A stretch of DNA of 43,406 nt from DASPTT01 sp035623275 (GTDB lineage: Bacteria; Actinomycetota; Acidimicrobiia; Acidimicrobiales; UBA8190): NCBI GenBank assembly GCA_035623275.1, contig DASPTT010000030.1, positions 1-43,406 on the forward strand, given 5' to 3'. Within the stretch, counting starts at the first letter, position 1; each line of letters opens with the position of its first letter. The notes under the pieces are model-generated. The model was not told the DNA's origin. It searched no databases and saw only the letters and a list, made by a program, of their open reading frames with translations. The position numbers and the translations under genes are program-made. This document shows positions 7,906 through 16,894 of this stretch, one piece after another.

Positions 7906-8772
7906 TCAGCCGTCGAGCTTGAACACCCGCCGGGCGTTGTCACGCAGGAACATGGGCCAGACGTGGTCGCGCAGCGGGACCTGCGGGAGCTCGGCGAAGA
8001 TGCGCTCGAGGCTGAGCCCCCAGGGAAAATAGCCCGCGTAGAGGACTTTTTCAGCCCCCCGGGTGTTGGCGTAGTCGACGACTGCCCGCGGGTAGTACTT
8101 GGGGGCGAAGGCGCTCGTCATGTAGTGCAGGCCCGGCCACTTGAGCATCAGCTTCACGGCCAGCTCCTCCCACGGCTCGGCACCGTGGCGCATGACCACC
8201 CGCAGGTCGGGGAAGTCGTAGCAGACCTGGTCGAAGTGCATGACGTCCTGGCACGCGGAGGGCACGCGGGGCCCGGCGATTCCGGCGTTCACGACGACGG
8301 GCAGGTCGAGGTCCACGCACACCTGGTAGACGGGGTAGTACCGACGGTCCGAGACGGGCACCTGCGGGTTGCACCCCGCAGGGAACGTCGTCACGGCCAC
8401 GATCCCGTGCGCGGCGTGCGCCTCGCGCACGGCCCGCACCGCCGCGGCGATGTCGTTGGGGTCGACCTCGAGCGAGGGGCGAAAGCGCGCCGGGTGCTCC
8501 GCCAGGGCACGGGCGGCAGCATCGGGCCCGAGGCCGACGATGCCCACGTCGATGCCGTACTCGTCCATCTCGCCGAGCGTGGCGGCCACGGGATCGATCT
8601 CCTCGGGCAGGGGACTCGGTGCGTCCTTGAACATGTACTGCGCGGGGAACCGCATGCGCATGCTCTCGGCGTCGCGCAGCTGCGGCGTGAGGAACTGGTA
8701 GTGCCGGCGCGCGTCCGAGCTCGGGAACCCGATCATGGCGTCGACCACGCCGATGTCGGTGGGCATGGGCAC
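7906..8772 (-). CDS. Amidohydrolase-fold (COG2159-like) protein lacking metal ligands
   Basis: TIM-barrel protein of 288 residues related to the amidohydrolase-2 / ACMS decarboxylase group. Matching features are the order of barrel strands, VVMRHGAEPWEELAVKLM, and the SAFAPKYYP segment. Two hallmarks are missing. The N-terminal strand reads VVDAMIGFP where metal-dependent members have DxHxH. The late GSDxP-type strand reads YAGYFPWG, so the catalytic Asp is replaced. One His (RHGAEP) remains. A redox-inert, metal-free or repurposed enzyme is possible. The start is GTG at 8772 or ATG at 8766. The gene precedes the GYD gene in the same unit. Confidence 0.75.
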   Translation of the reverse strand: MPMPTDIGVVDAMIGFPSSDARRHYQFLTPQLRDAESMRMRFPAQYMFKDAPSPLPEEIDPVAATLGEMDEYGIDVGIVGLGPDAAARALAEHPARFRPSLEVDPNDIAAAVRAVREAHAAHGIVAVTTFPAGCNPQVPVSDRRYYPVYQVCVDLDLPVVVNAGIAGPRVPSACQDVMHFDQVCYDFPDLRVVMRHGAEPWEELAVKLMLKWPGLHYMTSAFAPKYYPRAVVDYANTRGAEKVLYAGYFPWGLSLERIFAELPQVPLRDHVWPMFLRDNARRVFKLDG

Positions 8773-8816
8773 CGGCGCAGGCTACCGGCCACGCCCGGCC
8801 GCGTCCTGCGCTGCGT

Positions 8817-9545
8817 TCAGCCCGCCGCGGACCCGTCCGCGCCGGCCAGGTAGGTCTCCAGGGCCACCTCGGCGATCTCGGCCGGCGCGCCGACGCGGTC
8901 CACCCGCCCGCCGACGACGATGGCGGCCATGGTGGCGATGGCCAGCGCGGTGCGGACGAACTGCTCGCTCAGCACCACGGTGACGCCCTCGGCGGCCAGC
9001 CCCGCTACCGCGTCGTAGAGCTGGGTGACGATCAACGGGGCGAGGCCCATCGACAGCTCGTCGAGCAACAGCAGCTTCGGCTCGCCCACCAGCGCCCGGG
9101 CCAGGGCCAGCATCTGCTGCTCGCCCCCCGACAGGGTCCCGGCCAGCTGGCGCCGGCGCTCGCCCAGCCGGGGAAAGCGCGCATAGGCGCGCTCCTCCAC
9201 CTGGCCGCGCTTGACCGCGCCCTGGTAGGTCCACATGCGCAGGTTCTCCCGAACCGTCAGGTTGGGGAACACACCGCGGCCCTCGGGAATGGAGCAGACC
9301 CCGTGGCGGGCCAGGGTGTGGGGACCCTGGCGTTGGTCCACCTGGAGCCCGGCGACCCGGACCGTGCCGGCCCTGGCGGCCAGCCGGCCCCCGGCCACCT
9401 TGAGCAGCGTGGACTTGCCGGCCCCGTTGGGCCCGAGGAGCGCGAACACCGCGCCGGGCGGCACGTCGAGGTCGACGCCGTGGAGCACCTCGATGCGCCC
9501 GTAGCCGGCGCGCACCTGGCGCATCTCGAGGGTGGGCGCGCTCAC
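8817..9545 (-). CDS. livF: Branched-chain amino acid-type ABC transporter ATPase LivF
   Basis: ATP-binding subunit, 242 residues, powering import by the adjacent permease. Walker A GPNGAGKST is at 38-46, the signature LSGGEQQ at 138-144, and Walker B LLLLDE at 158-163. The LivF-typical HGVCSIPEGRGVFPNLTVREN segment is visible. The residue after Walker B is Leu, not Pro (DELSMGL). It is the last gene of a four-gene operon and its ATG overlaps the livG stop by 4 bp, which indicates translational coupling. The transported solute may be an amino acid, amide or other small carboxylate; the sequence does not decide. Confidence 0.92.
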   Translation of the reverse strand: MSAPTLEMRQVRAGYGRIEVLHGVDLDVPPGAVFALLGPNGAGKSTLLKVAGGRLAARAGTVRVAGLQVDQRQGPHTLARHGVCSIPEGRGVFPNLTVRENLRMWTYQGAVKRGQVEERAYARFPRLGERRRQLAGTLSGGEQQMLALARALVGEPKLLLLDELSMGLAPLIVTQLYDAVAGLAAEGVTVVLSEQFVRTALAIATMAAIVVGGRVDRVGAPAEIAEVALETYLAGADGSAAG

Positions 9546-10408
9546 GACGGCTCCCCCGGCCGTTCACCGGTCTGGGAGGCACCGGTCTGGGGGGCACCGG
9601 TCTGGGGGGCACCGGCGTGGGCGGTCGCCGCACCCAGGTACGCATCGCGCACCGCCTGGTGCCCGCGGATCTCGTCGGGCGTGCCCGAGGCGATCACCTG
9701 ACCGGCGTCGAGCACGTGCAGCCGGTCGCACACGCGCATGACCAGCTCCATGTCGTGCTCGACGAGCAGGACGGCCATGCCCTGGCGGGCCAGCTCCACC
9801 AGCAGCTCGCCCAGGGCCGCGCTCTCGGGCCCGTCGAGCCCCGATCCCGGCTCGTCGAGCAGCAGCACCCGCGGCCCGATGGCCAGGGCGCGTGCCAGCT
9901 CCACCAGCCGGGCCCGGTCGGTGGTGAGGGTGTCCACGGGCACGTCGCCGACGGCGCCCAGCCCGACCCGCTCGAGCAGGGCCCCCACGACCTCCGTCCC
10001 CGGCGCGGCCGCGGCCCGGGCGCCAGCGCGGCGCCGGTGCGACCACCGCCACCACTGCACGGTGGCCTCGGCGCCCACCCGGACGTTGTCCGCCGCGGAG
10101 AGCGACCAGAACAGCTCCAGCCGCTGGAACGTCCGCGCCAGGCCCAGGCGCGCCCGATGGTCCGGGCCCATGCGGGTCACGTCCCGCCCCCCGATGGCCA
10201 CCGTGCCGGCGTCGGGGCGCTGGAGCCCGCAGAGGACGTCGAAGAGCGTCGTCTTCCCGGCGCCGTTGGGCCCTATGAGCCCGGTGACCGCGCCGGCGGG
10301 CACGTCGATGTCCACGTCGAGCAGCGCCTGGACGCCGCCGAAGCGCAGCGACACCCCCCGGGCGCGCAGCGCCGGCACGGGGCCGGGCGACACGGGCTCA
10401 GGCGACAC
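9542..10408 (-). CDS. livG: Branched-chain amino acid-type ABC transporter ATPase LivG with atypical signature
   Basis: Second ATPase of the Liv-type importer, 288 residues. Walker A GPNGAGKTT is at 47-55 and Walker B VLLLDEP at 181-187. The ABC signature is degenerate: where LSGGQ or LAYGDQ is expected, the protein has LTTDRARLVELARALA (161-176). LivG homologues in some actinobacteria share RARLVEL-type variants, so this is probably a lineage form, but ATP hydrolysis may depend more on LivF. The C-terminus ends in three copies of (A/S)-P/S-Q-T-G-A-type repeats. The GTG start at 10408 overlaps the permease stop by 11 bp. Confidence 0.88.
   Translation of the reverse strand: MSPEPVSPGPVPALRARGVSLRFGGVQALLDVDIDVPAGAVTGLIGPNGAGKTTLFDVLCGLQRPDAGTVAIGGRDVTRMGPDHRARLGLARTFQRLELFWSLSAADNVRVGAEATVQWWRWSHRRRAGARAAAAPGTEVVGALLERVGLGAVGDVPVDTLTTDRARLVELARALAIGPRVLLLDEPGSGLDGPESAALGELLVELARQGMAVLLVEHDMELVMRVCDRLHVLDAGQVIASGTPDEIRGHQAVRDAYLGAATAHAGAPQTGAPQTGASQTGERPGEPS
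9566..9610. repeat. Three 15-bp tandem repeats at livG 3' end
   Basis: Three consecutive 15-bp units of the form ACCGGTCTGGGRGGC, followed by a partial ACCGG. On the coding strand they encode a five-residue repeat, APQTG or ASQTG, in the disordered C-terminal tail of LivG. Near-identity of the units suggests recent slippage. Confidence 0.85.
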
Positions 10409-12314
10409 GGGCCTCGCCCCCCACGACCTCGGGCACGGCGACGGGTGCCCGCACCCGGCGCCGGCGCGCCTCCACGGCGTCCGATGCCAGCCCGAGCAGC
10501 CCGTTGGGGAGCCGGCCGATGGCGATCACCCCCACCCCGACGACCAGGGCGGGCAGGCTGCTCACCCACGAGACGTGGCTCTGCAGCACCGGCAGGGCGG
10601 CGAGGCTCAGCCCCGCCGCCAGCGCACCCGACGGCGTGCGCACGCCCCAGATGACGAGCAGCAGGAGGAGGGTGAGGCTCACGAGCACCTGGAAGTCGTC
10701 GGGGCCGACGGGGCCCTGGAGCCCCCCGTAGAGGGCCCCGCCGAGGCCCGCCAGCCCGGCCGACATGGCGAAGACGGCCAGGCGGGTACGGCGCACGTTG
10801 AGGCCCACGGTGGCGCACGCGGCGGGCGAGTCGCTGAGCGCCACGAGGCGGCGGCCGAAGGTGCCGCGGCGGATGGCGAGCACGCCGAGCAGGCACAGGG
10901 CGAAGACCACCGCCAAGAAGACGAGCTCGGCGCGCGCCCCGTGCAGCGAGATGCCCGGCAGCCCGACGCGGTGCACGACGATGGACCCGTTGTCGTCGAA
11001 CAGGCGCAGGTTGGAGAAGAAGACGTAATAGGCGAACTGGGCGAAGGCCAGGGTGGCCAGCGCCAGGTACAGCCCCTTCACCCGCACCGTCGGCCACGCG
11101 ATCAGACCGCCGACGGCCGCGGAGACGCCCACGGCCGCCAGCACGCCCAGCCAGGACCCGCTCGTGCCGCCGACCTTGCCCATGGCGTAGGCCCCGATCC
11201 CCACGAAGGCCATCTGACCCAACGAGATCTGCCCCGCGTACCCGGTGAGCAGCACCAGCGACAGCGCGATGACCCCGAAGACGAGCCCCTGGCTGACGGT
11301 GGCGCGCCACGTCCCCGACAGGACGAGGGCGGCGAGCACCCCGCCCACCACCACGGCCGCCGCGCCGAGCAGCGACCTCCGCAGGCCGGTGACCTTGGGG
11401 ACCCGGGCCACGCGCACCTCGCCCACGGCGCGCAGGCGCTCGACGGGGAGCACCAGGATCACGACGAAGAGGAACGCCATGGGCAGGGCGAGGGCGGGGT
11501 TGGGCAGCCAGCTCGACTGCCAGCCGAGTGGCACGTACCCCACCACGTAGGCCTCGCCGAGGCCGATGGCGATGCCCCCGGCGAAGGTCAGCGGCAGGTT
11601 CTGCAGCCGTCCCACCACCGCCGCCGCGTAGCCGTTGACGACGATGAGCGTCAGCGTCGTCTGGTCGAGGGTGACCAGCGGGGCGATGAGCACCCCGGCG
11701 AGCGCGGCCAGCATCACGCCGGCGATCCACCCGGTCCGGGCGATGCGCACGGGCGGGGCGCCGGCCATGGCCACGAGCTCGGGGTCGTCGACCACGGCCC
11801 GCATGGCCACGCCCGTGCGGGTGCGCCGGAGCACCAGCCACAGGCTCCCGGCCACCACCGCGGCTGTGGCGAGGACGATGAGCTGGTGCACCGTGACGTT
11901 CACGCCCAGGATGCGCACGCTGTGGCCGGCGAAGAACGGCGACAGCCCCGTCTGGTTCGGCGTGGTGCCCCACACGGTGCTCGCCACCCCCAGGAGGATG
12001 AGCATGAGGCCCAGCGTCACCATGAGGGAGCGCTCGGTCGAGGCGCCGTGGAGGCGCCGCATGAGGACGAACTCGATGAGCGCGCCCAGTGCCGGGGCCT
12101 CGACGAAGAGGATCAGCAGCACCGCCACCAGGGGTTGGACGTGGTGGTTCTCGGCCAGCTCCCAGTAGCTGAAGGCGGCGAACATCCCGATGGCACCGTG
12201 GGCGAAGTTGAACACGCCGGTGGTCGCGTAGGTGACCACCAGGCCGGACGCGGTGATGGCGTAGATCGCCCCGGTGGCGATGCCGATGACCGTGTACGAC
12301 CAGAACGCGCTCAT
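10398..12314 (-). CDS. Fused LivH-LivM ABC permease
   Basis: Integral membrane permease of 638 residues containing both subunits that are separate in E. coli. Residues about 1-290 match LivH (opening WSYTVIGIATGAIYAITASGLVVTYATTGVFNFAHGA in substance). Residues about 330-600 match LivM (ALSLVLLTGYAGQISLGQMAFVGIGAY region). A linker with hydrophobic and basic stretches joins them. Such fusions are known in actinobacteria. The ATG at 12314 is 7 bp after the binding-protein stop; an in-frame extension to 12464 overlaps that gene and was rejected. It forms the translocation pore with LivF and LivG. Confidence 0.92.
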   Translation of the reverse strand: MSAFWSYTVIGIATGAIYAITASGLVVTYATTGVFNFAHGAIGMFAAFSYWELAENHHVQPLVAVLLILFVEAPALGALIEFVLMRRLHGASTERSLMVTLGLMLILLGVASTVWGTTPNQTGLSPFFAGHSVRILGVNVTVHQLIVLATAAVVAGSLWLVLRRTRTGVAMRAVVDDPELVAMAGAPPVRIARTGWIAGVMLAALAGVLIAPLVTLDQTTLTLIVVNGYAAAVVGRLQNLPLTFAGGIAIGLGEAYVVGYVPLGWQSSWLPNPALALPMAFLFVVILVLPVERLRAVGEVRVARVPKVTGLRRSLLGAAAVVVGGVLAALVLSGTWRATVSQGLVFGVIALSLVLLTGYAGQISLGQMAFVGIGAYAMGKVGGTSGSWLGVLAAVGVSAAVGGLIAWPTVRVKGLYLALATLAFAQFAYYVFFSNLRLFDDNGSIVVHRVGLPGISLHGARAELVFLAVVFALCLLGVLAIRRGTFGRRLVALSDSPAACATVGLNVRRTRLAVFAMSAGLAGLGGALYGGLQGPVGPDDFQVLVSLTLLLLLVIWGVRTPSGALAAGLSLAALPVLQSHVSWVSSLPALVVGVGVIAIGRLPNGLLGLASDAVEARRRRVRAPVAVPEVVGGEARVA

Positions 12315-12321
12315 GCGCGGC

Positions 12322-13632
12322 TCACGAAGACGGAGCGGTGTAGTACGGCGCGTCGCACCGGAAGCCGCTCGCCGGCATGTCGGTGCGGACGAACTGGCCG
12401 TTGACGATCTTGGCCAGCAGGTAGCAGGACGCGGGCTGCTTGCCGGCGGGGTCGGACGGGGCAAGCAGCCCGTCGGCGTCGAACGAGTGGACCTGGCCGA
12501 GCGCAGCGAGCAGGCCGGCCTGTGTCGGGTTCGGGCCGGCGTTCTTCAGCGCCTGGACGTACAAGGCGGCCGACGTCCAGCCGTAGATGGTGAAGATGTC
12601 CGTCGGGAACCCCGGGTACAGCCCGTGCACCCACGTGAGGAACTGCGACACCGCCGGCACCGACCCCGCGTCGCCGCCGAGGTAGAGCGCCTGGGTCTGG
12701 TTCAGGTACGTGCCGTCGACCACGGAGGCGCCGCCGGCCTGGGAGACGAAGTCGGCGGTGTAGATGGGGCCGCCGGAGAACACGAGCTGCGGGTGGAAGC
12801 CCTGGGTGTGCGCCTCCTGCATGAAGCGCGCCGCGTGCGAGCCGTCGATGGCGGTGAGGTCGACGGCCTGGACCCCCGCCTGCTGCATCTTGATGACGTC
12901 CGCCGTGAAGTCGGTCTCCAGCGGGCCGTAGGTGCGGCTGTAGACGATCTGGTAGCCCTCGTGCTCCATGGCCGCCTGCTGGCCGGCCGCCTGCGCCTCG
13001 GAGGACGCCACCCCGGCGACCAGTGTGCCGACGTGCTTGATGGCCTCGGGGAACTTGGACTTGTAGTACTCGAGGGGCCCGAGCTGCCACCCCGGCTGCA
13101 GCGGGGACGGCGAGAAGGTGTTGGGCAGCTGCGACGTCGAGGTGTTGAGCGTCTCGGAGACGTTGGGCACCGACGGGTTGGCCGCGAGGACCTGGCCGCC
13201 GCAGTTGTCCTGCAGCGAGAAGGACCCGGTGAAGGCGATGACCTGGGACAGGAACTGCTGGGTCAACGACTGGTTCAGGTTGCAGCTGAATTGGTCGTCG
13301 CCCGAGAGGAGCTTGAACTTCCGCCCGTCGAGACCGCCGAGGGAGTTCTGGTAGGCGAGGTATGCGTCGGTGCCCACCAACGCGCCCTTGAACAGCCCGG
13401 GGACGATCCCCCCGATGGTGGCGATGTTGGCCGACACGAAGCAGGACGCCGCGTCGGCACACACGGTCTTGGTCGCCGACATCGAGGGGGTGACCCCCGA
13501 CCCCCCGGCCCCGGCGCCGCTGCCCGAGCTGGTCGTGGTCGACGACGACGTGCTGGTGCACGCCATGGCCGTCACCGCGAGGGCCACCAAGGTGGTCGCC
13601 ACCCGCGCGCGCGTCTGCCCGAACCTGCTCAC
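12322..13632 (-). CDS. ABC transporter substrate-binding lipoprotein (Liv type)
   Basis: Extracytoplasmic solute receptor of 436 residues for the downstream permease and ATPases. The N-terminus has Arg residues, a hydrophobic core and a lipobox-like TAMAC with C25, followed by a Ser/Thr/Gly-rich linker, as in actinobacterial lipoproteins. The periplasmic-binding type I fold follows, with the ligand-lobe segments GGIVPG...TDAYLAYQNSLGGLDGRKF and a late IYGWTSAALYVQALKNAG. The start is GTG at 13632 with a G-rich run (GGGGGG) upstream. The lipobox lacks the usual Leu at -3, so lipidation is probable but not certain. It is the first gene of the operon; the promoter should lie in 13633-13816. Confidence 0.9.
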   Translation of the reverse strand: MSRFGQTRARVATTLVALAVTAMACTSTSSSTTTSSGSGAGAGGSGVTPSMSATKTVCADAASCFVSANIATIGGIVPGLFKGALVGTDAYLAYQNSLGGLDGRKFKLLSGDDQFSCNLNQSLTQQFLSQVIAFTGSFSLQDNCGGQVLAANPSVPNVSETLNTSTSQLPNTFSPSPLQPGWQLGPLEYYKSKFPEAIKHVGTLVAGVASSEAQAAGQQAAMEHEGYQIVYSRTYGPLETDFTADVIKMQQAGVQAVDLTAIDGSHAARFMQEAHTQGFHPQLVFSGGPIYTADFVSQAGGASVVDGTYLNQTQALYLGGDAGSVPAVSQFLTWVHGLYPGFPTDIFTIYGWTSAALYVQALKNAGPNPTQAGLLAALGQVHSFDADGLLAPSDPAGKQPASCYLLAKIVNGQFVRTDMPASGFRCDAPYYTAPSS

Positions 13633-13816
13633 CGATGCCCCCCAATCCTGTGCCGTGGCCCACCACGACGACGGCGTCTCGTCGCCGTCTGCAGCGGCGC
13701 GCCAGCTTGCCACAATCGCTTCACCGCAGGCTCCGCCACCGGGACCGCCTCGGCACCGGCGACACGACGATTGTACGTGCGAAGGGTGCGCGAGGTGCGT
13801 GCAGGGCCGGGCCGGC

Positions 13817-15139
13817 CTACGACGGGCCGGGGGCGGGGGCCCGGTCGTCGAGCCCAAGATCCGGCCAGCCGGGCACCGTCGTGCCGGACACCCCGGCGTG
13901 GTGGCGCACGTGCTCGAGGAAGCGCACGATGGCCGCCACGGCGTGCGCGGACCGGATCGACGGCAGCACGTCGAAGGCGTGCTGCGTGAAGGGGAGCTCG
14001 GCGTAGAGCACCGGGGACCGGGAGACCGCACGCAGCGCGGCGACGAAGCGCTGGGCGTCGCGGATCTGGGCGATGGTGTCGTTGCGGCCGTGGAGCACGA
14101 AGAACGGCGGCGCGTCCTCGCGTACGCGGAAGAGGGGCGACGCGTCCTCGAAGAGCGCCGGGTGCTCGACACAGCGCACCTTGAACACCTGGCGCTCCAT
14201 GAGCGCCATGAAGCCCTCGTCGTAGCGGGTGGCCACCCCGCCGCGGGTCATGTCGTAGACGCCGTAGACGGGGACGCACGCCTCCACGGCGGTGTCCGCC
14301 TCCTCGAAACCCGGCTGGTACTGCGGGTCGCCCGCGCTGAGGGCGAGCAGGGCGGCGAGGTGGCCGCCGGCAGACCCGCCCGTGACGGCCACGAAGCGCG
14401 GGTCGCCGCCGTACGCCTCGATGTTCCGGCGCACCCACACCAGGGCCCGCTTGCAGTCGACGATGTGCTCGGGCCAGGTGTAGCGAGGCGACAGCGCGTA
14501 GTTCACGGTGACGCACACCCACCCACGCCGCGCCAGCTCGTGCATGAGGGGGAACCCCTGCTCGCGCTTGTCGCCGACGACCCACCCGCCGCCGTGGATG
14601 TGGAGCAGGACGGGGGCGCCCGCGGGCGGCGCGTCCCGCCGCCGGATGACGTCGAGGCGATGGCGCCGCGCCCCGTCCCCGACGTAGTCGACGTTCTTGA
14701 GCACCCGGACCGAGCGGGCGGGGCGCGGCAACGGGTAGACGAGACGCTGCCAGCGCCACATGGTCTCGCGCCCGCTCTTGGGGAGGGGGACGGCCAGCCC
14801 GCCGGGCGGCACCCCGGGGAGGGGGACCTCCTCCTCGGCCCGCAGGAGCACGTCGTGGGCACGGTCGCCGATCCGGGCCAGCACCAGCAGGCCCGCCCAC
14901 GCCACCAGGGTCACCGCCAGCCCCACCCATCCCGGCCAGTAGCCGAAGGCGCCGGCGAAGGCGAAGCCCACCGTGACCCCCGCCTGCCAGACGATGTGCC
15001 ACACCGGCATCTCGCCCGTGTACCAGGCGGCGAAGAAGCTCGGGACCAGGAACACCGTGACCCGGATGGGCCGGAAGGCGTTGAGCACGAGCACGAGGCC
15101 CATCAGGCTCAGGACCAGGTACGCCCACGACCACGCCAT
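13817..15139 (-). CDS. Membrane-anchored alpha/beta hydrolase (HSL/BD-FAE-like esterase)
   Basis: Carboxylester hydrolase of 440 residues. The oxyanion motif HGGGW is at 182-186, the nucleophile Ser256 in GGSAGG, and the likely Asp and His in HGRNDT and FTQHAFD. The first about 95 residues contain three hydrophobic segments that should anchor the catalytic domain to the membrane. An Arg-rich linker separates them. The ATG at 15139 was chosen because it begins the first helix; GGGAGG lies 13 nt upstream. It is divergent from the WS/DGAT gene with 80 bp between starts. This suggests a lipid-ester turnover pair: one enzyme makes, one cleaves. Confidence 0.85.
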   Translation of the reverse strand: MAWSWAYLVLSLMGLVLVLNAFRPIRVTVFLVPSFFAAWYTGEMPVWHIVWQAGVTVGFAFAGAFGYWPGWVGLAVTLVAWAGLLVLARIGDRAHDVLLRAEEEVPLPGVPPGGLAVPLPKSGRETMWRWQRLVYPLPRPARSVRVLKNVDYVGDGARRHRLDVIRRRDAPPAGAPVLLHIHGGGWVVGDKREQGFPLMHELARRGWVCVTVNYALSPRYTWPEHIVDCKRALVWVRRNIEAYGGDPRFVAVTGGSAGGHLAALLALSAGDPQYQPGFEEADTAVEACVPVYGVYDMTRGGVATRYDEGFMALMERQVFKVRCVEHPALFEDASPLFRVREDAPPFFVLHGRNDTIAQIRDAQRFVAALRAVSRSPVLYAELPFTQHAFDVLPSIRSAHAVAAIVRFLEHVRHHAGVSGTTVPGWPDLGLDDRAPAPGPS

Positions 15140-15219
15140 GGCACCATCCTGCCTCCCGGTGAGATGATTCGGCCAACACCCGGGCCGCCGACGCCCGGGG
15201 GGACAGCGAGGCGAACGGC

Positions 15220-16767
15220 ATGGAGCGGCTGACCGGTCTGGACGCTGCGTTTCTCTACCTGGAGACCCCGAGTCTCCACATGCACGTGTCGATGGCGGCG
15301 GTGTTCGACCCCAGCACCGTCCCCGGCGGCTACTCGTTCGAGAAGCTGCGCACCGTGGTGGGGTCGCGCCTGGCCCTGGCACCGGTCTTCCGCCGCCGGC
15401 TCGTAGAGGTGCCCCTGCGCCTCGGCCATCCGTACTGGATCGACGACCAGCACTTCGACCTCGACTACCACCTGCGCCGGGCCGCCCTGCCGTCGCCGGG
15501 CGGCATCCACGAGCTGGCGCAGTTCGTGGGGGACGTCTGCAGCCGCCAGCTGGACCGCACCAAGCCCCTGTGGGAGATGTACATCGTCGAGGGGCTCGAG
15601 CACGGCAACGTGGCCATGGTGTCGAAGATCCACCACTCGACCATCGACGGCGTCTCCGGTGCCGAGCTCCTGGCCCAGCTCTTCGACCTCGAGCCCGATC
15701 CGCCGCCGCGCGAGGTGCCCGCCGCCGGCCCGGTCGACGACAAGATGCCCTCGGACCTCTCCCTCATCGCGCAGGCCCTCGCCGCCCGCCTGGCCGCGCC
15801 CCTCGACATGACCCGCCTCGCCTGGCGCACGGGGCGCTCGGTGCTCAACGTGCGGCGTGTCAGGCGCGGCGGGAGCGACGCCAAGGGGGCTCTGCCGCTC
15901 ACCACTCCGCGCACGTCGCTCAACGCGGCGATCACCGCGCACCGCAAGGTGGCCTTCGCCTCGGTGGGCCTCGACGACGTCAAGGAGCTCAAGAACGCCC
16001 TCGGCGTCACGGTCAACGACGTGGTCCTGGCCATGTGCACGGGCGCGCTGCGCCGCTACCTGGCCCGGCGCGAGGAGCTGCCCGAGGACCCGCTGGTGGC
16101 GACCGTGCCCGTGTCGGTGCACCCCTCGACCCAACACCGCCGCGGTGCCAACAAGGTGTCGGCCATGTTCGTCAGCCTGCCGTGCGGCACCGAGGACCCC
16201 GCCGAGCGGGTCGAGATCATCCGCTCGGGGACCAAGGGCGCCAAGAGCGAGCACAACGCGCTGGGTGCGGAGGTGCTGCTCAACTGGACCGAGCACGCGA
16301 CGCCCAACGTGTTCTCCACCGCAGCCCGCGCCTACACGCGCCTGCGCCTGGCGGAACGGCACCGGCCGATCCACAGCCTCATCATCTCGAACGTCCCCGG
16401 ACCCGACTTCCCCCTCTATCTCGGCGGGGCCGAGCTGGTGGCGGGCTTCCCCCTGGGCCCCGTCATGGACGGCGCGGGGCTCAACGTCACCGTCATGAGC
16501 TACCGCGGCGTCCTCAACTGGGGCCTCATGGCCTGTGCCGAGACGGTGCCGGGCGTGGACGACATCGCCGCCGCCATCCCCGAGGCCCTCGACGAGCTGC
16601 GCGCCGCGGCGGGCCTGGGCCCGGCCACCCCCACCGGGATCGCACCACGCGCCTCCGCCGCTCGCCGCGCCCCGTCGAGGCGGACGGCGGCGCGAAAGGC
16701 GGCGGCCGAGCCGGCGGACCCGGCGTCGCTCGGCGCCGAGACCCGGGAGACGGCGGGCCGGGGCTGA
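15220..16767 (+). CDS. Wax ester synthase / diacylglycerol acyltransferase (WS/DGAT)
   Basis: Bifunctional acyl-CoA:alcohol/diacylglycerol acyltransferase forming storage neutral lipids, 515 residues. The catalytic HHxxxDG motif appears as HHSTIDG (138-144). The N-terminal signature SxxDAxFLYxET, the PLWE motif near 116 and the C-terminal NVPGP element of the family are also present. The last 50 residues are an Ala/Arg-rich tail outside the conserved domain. The protein should associate with the inner face of the membrane at nascent lipid droplets. The ATG follows GGACAGCGAGG. The gene is divergent from the esterase gene. Confidence 0.93.
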   Translation: MERLTGLDAAFLYLETPSLHMHVSMAAVFDPSTVPGGYSFEKLRTVVGSRLALAPVFRRRLVEVPLRLGHPYWIDDQHFDLDYHLRRAALPSPGGIHELAQFVGDVCSRQLDRTKPLWEMYIVEGLEHGNVAMVSKIHHSTIDGVSGAELLAQLFDLEPDPPPREVPAAGPVDDKMPSDLSLIAQALAARLAAPLDMTRLAWRTGRSVLNVRRVRRGGSDAKGALPLTTPRTSLNAAITAHRKVAFASVGLDDVKELKNALGVTVNDVVLAMCTGALRRYLARREELPEDPLVATVPVSVHPSTQHRRGANKVSAMFVSLPCGTEDPAERVEIIRSGTKGAKSEHNALGAEVLLNWTEHATPNVFSTAARAYTRLRLAERHRPIHSLIISNVPGPDFPLYLGGAELVAGFPLGPVMDGAGLNVTVMSYRGVLNWGLMACAETVPGVDDIAAAIPEALDELRAAAGLGPATPTGIAPRASAARRAPSRRTAARKAAAEPADPASLGAETRETAGRG

Positions 16768-16894
16768 CGGGGACGCCGGACGCGTCGGGCGGCCGCGGCG
16801 ATGTGGACGTCGCCACGGCGCGCGTAGCGGATCTCGGGAACGTCCACGCGACGGCCCGAGGCGGTGACCGAGGCGGTGACGAACTGCTGCCTCG

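Noticed and set aside
16768..16894. Bidirectional terminator between the WS/DGAT and SDR genes
   Set aside because: Only weak GC-rich dyads and no U-tract; not enough to call a terminator.
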